Positions 35,601 through 47,100 of a stretch of DNA of 64,000 nucleotides are shown piece by piece. The notes under the pieces were generated by a model. That model did no database searches. It was not told where the DNA came from and was given only the letters and a program-made list of their open reading frames with translations. The DNA lies in NCBI GenBank assembly GCA_009617715.1, contig VTFK01000086.1:682001-746000 (forward strand), read 5' to 3'. Made by a program: the position numbers and the translations under genes. Numbering within the stretch: the stretch's first letter is position 1; each line of letters starts with the position of its first letter. The stretch is from Plectrocnemia conspersa (taxonomy: Eukaryota; Arthropoda; Insecta; Trichoptera; Polycentropodidae).

Positions 35601-36186
35601 TATCATAATTTAATCTGATGGTAGTTTTATTCTGAGAAATGTAAATTTTTATATATGTGTATAACGGTTTTGAAGAGTAAAAAAATAAAAATTCTTAATA
35701 CCATTAAAATAATTAAATATAAAGTGAAAAAAAAATGTAAAAAAGGCATGTTTTACTATTATCATATGTTCATGGGATATAACGGTTTTTGAGGATAAAC
35801 TAAAAATGGCCGACATCCCACAAAAAATAAGCAAAACAAAAATGTTTAATATTATTTTTTTGTAAAAAACTAAATTCAATGTGCTACAACGGGGTTATTT
35901 GGTGTTACAAAATAGTGCCGACAAAACAGCGCAACGACAAAAGAACATTGGAAAAAACGGCACCGCGTCAAAACAACACAACCTATATATAAAAAAATAG
36001 AAACAGAAATTATGTATACGAAAAAAATTATTGAACACAGTAACGAAAATAAGAACCGTTTCTATGTATGTTTTTTTCTAAAAGTACACTATTTTTAATA
36101 TAAACTATTTAATCAAATTTAATTTGTAGATCCTCGTTATTACTTTTCACTAAAGTATAAATAAAATTTTTTTTTCCTACTAAATA
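32700..36186. other. AT-rich intergenic region, no gene seen
   Basis: Very AT-rich. All open frames are short, low-complexity and without family resemblance. No convincing repeat borders were found. Confidence 0.55.
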
Positions 36187-37402
36187 CAGGAACTTCATTT
36201 CAGATTTTTCCAGGGGGGGGGGGGCAAAAGTTGGTCAGCCAGTGGTTGTCTTTTTAATAATTCCATTTCATTATGATTCATAGTATTTCATTAAATGACG
36301 CGAATTTTTCTGGCCAAATTCAAGGAACTCTTTAGAATCTACGTTAAAACAATAACATCGTGCCGTCGCAGTAGAAATGCGTGGATAATAAGATTTATTT
36401 TAACAATAATCGACTTTTAATAAGTAATAATCTAATGAAGCATATCTAAACCAAAATTTGACCAACAGGAGAGCGCAAAAAACAATTATCTTTTCTCAGA
36501 AGTAAACAAATCCACGTCAAAAGCAATAAATTCGTGCCATCGCCGTTGCAGCGAGAACGCTCGTTACTGAGCGTTCTCACTGCGATGGCGCCGACACGAT
36601 TTTATTGCATTTGATGTGAATTTTTGACTTCTGAGAAGTGATGATTGTTTTTGCGCCCTCCTATTGACCAATATTGGTTTAAATATACTTTAAACAATAC
36701 TCTCATATTAGAAATCCATACAGAATAACTATGAAGCAATGTGCGAGATGCGACATCTGTCTGTACTTTTTTTCTTTGAGAAAAATATTTTGGACTTGAC
36801 CTAATGAAAGTTCTAAAATTATAATTAGATTTAGCATTTCATTACGTTAGGTTTGGGTTTGAACAGCAAATGGACGTTTCGCAACTGTCAAATAGAGTTT
36901 CATAAAGGTTTTAGAGCAACAGATAAATTCACTAGCGCCTATCAGTTAAATTATATTTTCTCTAGTAGAAATTTATATCTACTGGTGAAAATGTATTTGG
37001 ACTTAATATGAACAAAAAGTCTTAATATGAACGTTCGTTATCAAGCGTTTCCACTGCGACGGCAAGATTTTATTGTTTTTGGCGTAGATTTTTGACTCCT
37101 CAGAAGGGATAATTGCTTTTTACGCTCTCCTATAGGTCAAAATTCGTTTTAGATATGCTTATTTTATTCGATTCTCGCTTATTGTAAGTCATAATATTGT
37201 TATAAAAAGTCTTAGAGCCTTCACACTGCGCCTGTGACAGCACGATTTTATTTCTTTTGACGGGAATTTTAAATTTGGGCAGAAAAATGCATATCATTTA
37301 ATGAAAATTACTTTGAATTTTAATAGAATCGAAACATTTGAAAAATACTACTGACTGGCCAACTTTTGCCCCCCCCCTGGAAAAATCTGAAATGACGGTC
37401 TT
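36187..37402. mobile_element. 1.2-kb hAT-like MITE with about 55-bp terminal inverted repeats and a central palindrome
   Basis: The left end reads CAGGAACTTCATTTCAG, then ATTTTTCCAG, a G12 tract and CAAAAGTTGGTCAGCCAGTG. The right end is its inverse (CTGACTGGCCAACTTTTGCC, a C tract, TGGAAAAATCTGAAATGACG). Flanks ACTAAATA and AATAAATA are a possible imperfect 8-bp target duplication, as for hAT elements. Inside, 36435-36690 is a long imperfect palindrome centred near 36558 (AGAACGCTCG ... TGAGCGTTCT). No open frame. Related copies lie at 42919, 54824, 57950 and 60000. Confidence 0.75.
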
Positions 37403-37434
37403 AATAAATAGATGTCACTTTGCAGCTATGGTTG

Positions 37435-37510
37435 CTGTTGGGGCCTGAACCCATGGCCTTTGGGTTTACAGTCTAGATCTTACGGACTACGCTATTCCGA
37501 CCTAATACAT
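37435..37510 (-). repeat. tRNA-like sequence (tRNA pseudogene or SINE head)
   Basis: On the minus strand an A-box-like TAGCGTAGTCCG is followed about 40 bases later by a B-box-like GGGTTCAGGCC whose flanks pair (TGGG/CCCA). Spacing fits a pol III internal promoter. The clover-leaf is poor, so a functional tRNA is unlikely. Confidence 0.4.
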
Positions 37511-38160
37511 AATTATTTTAACAACATTTCAGTGACACCGACCATTAAATGGTTTACATTTAGTTTCAATCATCATACCTAATATTTGTTATAAAAATAC
37601 AAAACTGAAAATGTCTAATATATCAAAATTACTTTGTTGTGTTTTCACACTCATTATTGTATTTTGTAAAATTGGCTAATAATTGCAATAGACACCTGCC
37701 TTTTTATAATGAAACTACGATATATGTAGATATTGTAACAACGCCAGATTGTTTAGTAATATACGCGAAACTGTAATATTAATCTTTTTTTTTGATCCTC
37801 TGATAACAGTAAGTGTTAAAGAGCGTCGATAAATCAGAAAGATCATAATCTATCTTTCTTCTGTATAAGAGCTATATATCTTTCGAATTTTAACAGTACG
37901 AAAAATGCACTTCGGACCATGTTATCGAGGCTCGGTCGACGTTTCTCGCATCTTAGTTGCTTCAGTTTCAATTAGTACCTCAAGCCGAGAGGTCCCAAGA
38001 GCGGGAGGAAGCTCAATTGGATTTGATTGATCACGACCACGCATCCGAAACGACATTTTTTGATGGCATGCCATGGACTACGGGATCATGACCATAGCAC
38101 CAGGACTCTCCGTACGAGTGCATTGTTGATTATATAAAACGTGATGTGAAAAGTGTGAAA

Positions 38161-41100
38161 ATGTGCGGGATACCTGACGGACGTACCATTTACGGGTAAA
38201 CTGTTAATTCAATCTATTCGCGCGAATGTTTAAAACAAATACTCGAATATTTAATTTTATGCTTTCTAAATATCGTGTGCTTATCAGTTATCGTTCAAGT
38301 GTTAATATAGCTTATTAACAAGCGGTCAAACTGCATTTTGACACTAATTTACCATAGAGGCCTGAGGCGATTCAAGATTGATAAAGTTGTATCGTCAAAT
38401 GTATTGTTTTGGCGTTATTTAAGGTTGCCAAGCGGAAGACTTGTACGTTAAATTTTAAATATAATTTTTGGTAATGGTAACATTATGAAAAAAATATATA
38501 CTTACTTATATTAAAAAACAGTTTTTAAAATACAATTTTGTTAAGTTTAGCCCAAAATGCATCAATGAAAAAGTAGTTATGATAATATTTTTAATGCAAT
38601 ACTACGTTATATTCATCCTTCAGATATAAACCTAAACTCAAGTGATTGATATTAACAATAAATATAAACTCCGATCTTCGAACTCTTAGTCAAAAAGAGC
38701 AAAATATGACTAACACAAAAGTTTAAAATTGTTTTCGAAAGCCATCAACATATTCATGGCTTTCGAAAACTAGGTTTTAATTTTAGTGAATCGATGACAT
38801 ATTATATTTGTTTATTTATTAAGATGTAACCATAAACAAATATATACTTAAAGTTGTAAATGGTGTTGTAAAATTAGATTGCAATTTTTTTCTACAAATT
38901 TGCATATCAAAAGTGGCAATATTGCGAAAATTATAATTCGTTGACATTGGAAATGAGATGATTTGTAGCAAACGTTCGCAAAAAAATCTTCGCAGAAAAG
39001 ATTCACTAATAATTAATATATCTATCTCAAAAAATTCAACATTAAAATGGCATTGGTTTCTTTGCAATATTTTGATCGGTGATCCCTTATCTAAATCTTC
39101 TTATCAAATAAGATAACTTATTCTAGCATCAAAAGCACTGTGATGTTTTGTTTAACATTATTTTTCTTTTACTGATCTAATTTTATTAAAAAACATTGTA
39201 ATATTAAGAGCCACAAACTATAGTTTATGATTTTCTATGTATAAACAAAGGCTCTCCCCACTGACTAGTGAATAATACATAAAAAATCTGGGTTCGAATC
39301 CCATATAGACTTTAGTTTTTTCATTTACTATCGTGTCTGGAAAATCAAAATTACTGTTTATTATATACCAGCTTAGTAAATAGTTTATAATTATTGAAAT
39401 TTTATAATTTAAAATATTTCTTTTAATTCATGCGTAATATATGTATTATTTTAAAGTAATAAATTTAAACCGCAAAATGAATTAATTATTACTTATGCGA
39501 AATTAGGTTAGTAAAAAATAGATATCATTGATTTAATTTCAGTCTGGCGTGCCACTACTTACTTAGTAGTTGTTGATTGTGTTGGCCCCGTTGTAACTCT
39601 GCACTAACGCCTGTCATGCTGCAATGAAAGATTTATATTAAATAGATAAATATGCATTTGTGAATTATAAAAACATTTAAAGTATAGTCACAGTTTTCCT
39701 GACGGCGCAGTGAAAAAAATCATCTTTTCAATATAACATACTTCTAATTTTCGATAGTATATGAATTAATTTAAACATATAATAGAAACACCATAACACA
39801 GTAACAAGAACGGCAGTACATAATGGACCAATCATGGTAGGAACATACCTGCCGAAACGTCAGTTTCAAAAAATATATTAAGGTCATAAGAATAATTTTA
39901 TTGGCCTTAAATCAGAATTAAATACCATATTTTTTATATCGAATGGTAAGAGTACTATTTTTTTTATATTCAGCAAATACTTTAATAAAATCCTAATAAA
40001 ATTTTAGTAAAACCGTATGGCTTTACTAACATTTTTATTTAATATATAAAAACAAACATTACAATAATTTATTTGTGATTGTTTGTTTATATTGTTTGAT
40101 AACAGAAATAGCAAAAACAATAATATTTTAACATATATTATTTACCAATTAACATATTTTACATATCTGTTAATGTTTATATTTAAACATAAATTATCTC
40201 ATTCCATTTTAAATAATATGGTAAACAAATAATGGGGCGGTGATCGATATTTTGTAATTTAATGATTTAATATTCCTATATATAGTTAATTATTAATTTT
40301 AATAAATAGCTAATACATAGATATTATACATTATTCTCATTTTTATTTAAATAATCCTAATAAAGTAAACAATACACATGCGATATATAATTTATAAATA
40401 ACTGCTTTATCGATAAATTATTAATTCCTTTATTTCAAAAACTGATAAAAGATGAATATATGTATATCAATGGAAATACCAGTATAATAAAATAATCATT
40501 ATTATTTTCGTGGAAGAAGCCGATAAATAAAATAATATCGCATCGATTGTGAATCCGCCATTTTGAATGTCCATTGTTTTGACATTTCAAATGGCGTTTT
40601 TCATACATTCATAGTTCATATTCGTCGTAAAACGGCTTTGGTCATAACGCGCTTTTTTCTAATCACCGTTTTAAAACCAACAAAGAAATAATTAATGGCT
40701 CAGAATAAAGCTGTCGTCAGAACGAAGATAGTTTTGCGCGACTAATTGCCATTTTCACGGTTCGTTTTCTGAAGCATATATTATCATATAATTATTTTTA
40801 CGTGATTTTTGGCATGAGTAGATATAGTGAGTTCATTGCATTTTTAATTTTGCAATAAAGGGGACCTATTCCCCCTGACTTTGCGAAGCTTTCAATTGAT
40901 AAATTGCTCACAGCGCGGTGACTGCTGTAAGCATTATACTAAATATAAGCAATGTATATTTTTGCCAATGTTGTACTTTAAAGTAAGTAAAGAAAATCAA
41001 ATTTTAGGTTATCTCGCTTGCAAGTCAAGGGTTTTTCAAAATTTCCGTCATTCAATTTGATCGAATAAATATTGTCGTTTCAATGCTCAGAAAATATTTT

Positions 41101-44100
41101 GTAACAATATAAATAAATAATTATTATGTGTCTTCGTGCTTTTAATTATATTATACATAATAAATAATTATTAAGTATACAGTATAATTAAAAGCACGAA
41201 AACAACTTATGCAAGTAAAATAAATATTTATTGATGATACATATAAATTGATATATATTTTCTTTGTGGCAATGAAATAACTGACCAGTGTCATCTATTT
41301 GCAATTAGAAAATGACACTGGTTTATTGTGATGTAATTGCTAATCAAACTTAAGAAATCTTACATTACGTTTATTTTTTATTACAATTTTATTACACTTA
41401 TTTTTTACATTTATTTTTTATTACAACTCTGACTATTATGACTTGACAAGTTATCCTAATTCTTATAATGGCATTAAATAAAAATTATATAAACTCTTTA
41501 TACCTATCGCCGCAAACATTGTTTGGCAAGCTGGTTGAAAAGTTGGATGAGTCATGCGTGCCAAAAGACGTAAGGGACGCAACCGCGATTTTCTATGGCA
41601 CTCCAAATCTCGCAGCTGAAAATCGCCGAGTATTGACGGATTGTCGACACCACCTCTTAGCAACTTTAAAAAGTGCTTCATTAAGTAAATGCCTAGCAGA
41701 GAATGCAATAAATTGTATTATAACGCTCATATTTCTCTTGTATATACATCTTTAAAAAATAATTTAACTCTCTCCAAATACAAGGAGAACCATTTTTATC
41801 TGGGATTCCCATATTCGAGGACGCTACTAACTAGCGTATCGCATTGAACGCGAATCGACAATAAATTGTTAAAGTATCACGCGCTCCGCATAACGAAGCC
41901 GAGCATCTTCGACGCCTTATCGCAAAATTTAGGCAATGTGAATACAAAATCACTCCTAAGTCATCGACGGAATTAGTTATGGTTAAAACACCTCCGTCTA
42001 AACTGTAAAAGAATTCCGCCGGGCAAGAGGAGCAAGAAAATATATATGCTTTATTCTGGTGATATAATATTTAGCTAACTATCTATTATTATCATCATTT
42101 TTTAAGATATGCTTTAAGACAAAGAAATCGGTTGATATATCTAAAATAAATAACATGTCGTGTAGCTATCTATTGATATACAGCTCACGATAAAGACAAA
42201 GGGATCAATTACCAAGATATTAATGATGTTTATCGACCGTGTGAGTAGATACACGTGCATTATTTATAGTAGGTAATCAAAAACGAAACGAAATCAGATG
42301 GGAGCAGCATCGTACGACATACAAAAGCAAATCATTCGGAACGCTATGGGCGTGCACGTAGAATTTGACGTGCGCTAAGGTCAAACGAATTATTTCTAAA
42401 TCTATTGTCGTTCGAAAATGCATTGAAATGTTAAAAAAAGACGGATAGAAGTTTTTATTTTTAGATTATAGTAATTTTATCGAGTGTACCTTTAATTATT
42501 TTTCTTATATGGTGTTAAAATTGCGATTTTAAAGAGCGCGCGGCTTAGTGTTGCCAGATGTTAAAAATACAATAGAATCATTTTGAACAACTGTACAGTA
42601 TTAACATGTTATTTTGCAACAACAATCAATGAATGATAAAATTCTACATGTAAAATTATATACTGATTTTCTGTAAAAATAATCAGCATAATAGACTAGT
42701 GGTATCAGTTGATAAACAATACCTAAAAGACCTACCTATTCAAATTTCATATGAATCATAGTGTTTTTTAAAAATTTATATTGTATCTGGGAGATATAAA
42801 TCATTGATTAATATATAATTATAATCGATCATGATCTATTGGTAATAAATTTTAATATTAATTTATAAGTAATAAAATATGTGCCACTGATTTACAGACT
42901 TTCAGTCTAGTGTATCACCAGGAACGTCATTTGGGGGGGAAGGGGCAGGTGGGGCATTTACCCCCCTTGAATTTAGCTAAAAAATATATGTTATATAATA
43001 TACTACCAATCTTGATAAAATCAAAACATTAAAAAACGACCACTGTCTCTTTAACTTTTACCCCCTCTCTGGAAAAAGCTGAAATGACGTCCCTAATTCT
43101 AAACTAGAAATTCTTGGGTTATCCCTCAAAGAAAATCTAAAAAAAAAACAGTACCAAATCTATCCCGAAAATATTTTTTGAAAATTTTCATTTTAGTGAA
43201 ATCTGATATAAAATACTTTCACCGGTAGATGTACATTTTAACCAGTGAAAATATAATTTATCTGGCAGATGCTAGTAAAATTATATAATTTCAACTTTTC
43301 CATGTGTAATAATATATATATTTATTATTTATTTACATGCGACTGACAGTCGACTCACTGTTTATTTAGTGGTTGTTGTGTTAACCCCGTTGCAACGCAT
43401 TGGGCTAACGCCTGTCAGGGTACAACGGAAGATTTAAAATAAATAATAATAGTTTCATTAACAAAAAATGTTTTAAACGCAATGCGCAAAATTATGAGTG
43501 TTAATTCTGTACTATTGAGCATATAGCGCGAAACAGTCGCATATATTATATTTAACAATTAAACATTTAAAAAATAATATTATTAAAAAAACCAGTTATG
43601 GTGCAGACTTAAAATAAATAACCACTATCTCACATAATTTTTTCAGCTCCTCATAGCTGTCGCCAAAAATATGTTTGTAAGCTCGTTGAAAAGCTGGATG
43701 GCTCCTGTAAGAAGAACATTCTCAAGCGCTTACGTCCTGATCACAACGGGCAATCTAGAACTCGTAGCTGAAAGTTTCCGACAGCTTTCATTAGCAACTA
43801 ATAAAGTGTTTCATTGATTAGACGCTACGCTGAGAATTAAATGAATTGTAACCCAAGTTTCTAGTAAAAATGCACTAGGATTCAAATACGAATACAATTC
43901 GTAAGAGATATCCTAGTACTTCGCTTCACTTGGATTCCAGATAATGGAGCCATATTCGAGGACACTAATATATATATACATACATATACTGTTATCTACG
44001 TGCGATGATTAAAAATCAGTGGTATTAACTATGATGTAAATTATATTTTACCTGTGGTCGGAGACATGAAACGCATTCCTTCGTATTTGGCACCTACCGT

Positions 44101-47100
44101 ATCTGTTGTTCAGGTATATTTTTCAATTGGTTTAGAACTGTTTAATGAATGTCTGCCCAGCATGCGCGTTTGTATAATATCAACGAGAAAAAATACATTC
44201 TTAGAAAGTTTAAATCTATGAAGCAAATAAACTTACAGACTTTTAGCAAATCTGCGATAAATTAAAAAAAAATATCTTAATTGTCCTGACATTATATTTA
44301 CAAATTTTTAACTATTGACGAATCTAATTGTATTATACAAACATATTTTTTATATGTACAAAGTTATTTTATTATGATTTGATTTCGTAATTATATAATC
44401 ACTCATGTACTATTTAGTAACTATTAGATAAAATTGTGACTGCGAACCAAAACTATATGATTCAATTCAATCAAAACGAATCATATTAACTTCATAGAAA
44501 TAATAATGGTATTCGAAATTATTACATATCAAATGACTAGAAAAAAGATATCTTTATATTCGTATTAACGTGATGATTTTTATCACAATTCAAGTTATAA
44601 TCATATTTTGAGTATAAGGTGTGTTTTAAGTCCATGATAAACTCAATCAGTTAATCTGCTAATTGCAGGGCGTTAACGTCTAAATCAGATTAAATAATAA
44701 TATTTTGTCTGTAAAAAATAGAGAATAAAGGTTATCGAACGTTTTTATCTTAGTCTCATTATCGCTTGAATGAATAATTTATTAGTCGAACTGAAGAGTA
44801 TTAAAATTGTTCGATGACGTATTTCCGCTTCCATGGTCCAATTGCTTTATTAACTGCACTCATCCGATATGTAGTCGCTGTAATTCGAATATTGTCAATC
44901 GTCAACCTTGAGCTGTGCATCTTGCCTTTGATGTGTATTATTTTGTAATACGTATGTGAAGTTAATCACGGTTCATTTTCGCTTTGTGTACAATAAAATG
45001 CTAACAATCACTACGTGCGACGTACAGATGCTCTGTAATGCATATAAAAGCGTTCTACAAAACAAACGTTTGCGATAATAAAATCTTAATTGTTTAATTA
45101 TGATATCAAACGACAAAAGAGCAGTGATTCATGATGACGCTGAAAAATAATTGAAACGTCCGGACTTTCAGACCCCAATTTATATTTACAATATTCAACA
45201 TTCAAGGTACTCAATGTATGATATATAATATACGGTAGTCCAACTTCAGTTTCCAAACTTTTTTTATTAATCGAACATTGTCATTAATTATGTATGTCAT
45301 TAATTATGTACAATAATGTCAATTAAACGGCCGCCTTTGGACTTTTTGCAACATACGATCCTTTTGACGTAATTTTCGATTACTCTTTCGTACATTCCAG
45401 GTGGTATCTTAGGTATAACTTGGCAGATGTTGGTTTTTAGGCGCTCCAACGTTTCGAGTTTGTCGGTGTAGACACGACCTTAGCGTAACCTCACAAAAAA
45501 TCCAACGGCGTTAAATCGCACAATCTTGGCGGCCAGTTGGCATCATCGAAACGTGAAATAATGTAACCTGGGAACTTTCCATGCAAAACATCTAGAACCA
45601 CGTGTCTTCCACATCAATATCTTAGATTTTGTGCCCAAAACAATCAGTTATCATGCGCCTATAGTGCTCACCATTGACTGTTTAAGTCCAACTTTTATTT
45701 ACAAAAAAATAAGACCAAATGACGCACGCCGCCTGAGCACAATGCGCACCAAACAGTCACTTTTTATGCATATAATGCCCTCTTGTAAATCACATGAAGA
45801 TTTTCATGCGATTCATCTTTAGAGTTATTAATTTGAGCTATTTTGTCCTTAATTATGATCGACTGACCCAGTTGGTATAGATTTACCCTGTTGTAACGTA
45901 TTGGGTTTACGCATGTCAGGTTACAATGGAAGATTTAATAAAGTAATCAACGTTTTTTAAGTTGCGAGACTTAAGTGTCCTAGATAGTCCGATCACATTC
46001 CTTATACTTGACCACTGCTGCCAGGACGCCGGCGCTTGAGAACGCTCCTCTCACACGAGCCATCCAGTTACTCAACGAGTTTTCTAACGGGAACGTTTTC
46101 GGCGATAGCTATGAGGAGCTAGAAAAAATATGTGGGAATATGTTAATCTATTTTAGGTGTGCATTGTTTTTTTTATAAATATTTTATTGTATACTTATTG
46201 TATGTATAATGATCATCATAATGCATTGGGAAAACTTGTCAAGTCATGATGGTCAGATTTGTAATAAAAAAATACTTGTTAGTTAACACAGCGCCACGGG
46301 CAAATTTGACAGTTGTGAAAAGTTTATTTTCTGTTTGAACTCAAACCAAGCCTAAATTAATATAATAATAGTTTGGGTTTGAACAGCACCGAATTTTGAC
46401 CAATAGGAGAGCATAATCACTTCTCATAAATCAAAAATCCACGTCAAAAGCATTAAAATCGTTCCGTCGCCGTAACGAGCGTTCCAACTGCGACTCAATA
46501 TTCAAATTATGCACTCTTATGTGAATTTTAATCATAATAGATTTATGTGGCAGCTCAACAAGCTCCTTTGTCAAATAAGCTACATGTACACTTGACAGCC
46601 CTAATTTCTACAATATTTTTGTAGAGTATACTATACGAAAGCGGCGTATTGAGTCAATTTTACTTTACCAATTTTTATTATGGGAATTTACTTCTAACAG
46701 TTCTTAATATGGGATTAATATTATGTGTGAGATCTTACATAATTTTAAATATATTTAAAGTACATAAGTTTGAAATTATGGAATAGATAATCAATCAATC
46801 TCAGATTTAAGCTTTATTAGAATTTCATATTTTTGTTATTAGTGCAATATTTTAGTAAGAATCTTGTATATAATATATAAAAAAATGCAAAAGTTATAAC
46901 ATACAATTACAATTCAATGACTACAATTAAAATGATAAGGTGCATTTATAAGTAGCCCTTTGATAGGCTCACTTAAAAGTAGTAAAGTGACATCAGTCAC
47001 TCCATTATAACAGACCAAGTGTTGACAATAAAAAACAAGTGGTAATTTCTTAAGGTCGTCTGATGTGTCTAATAATATCAATTATTTATTATTATTATAT

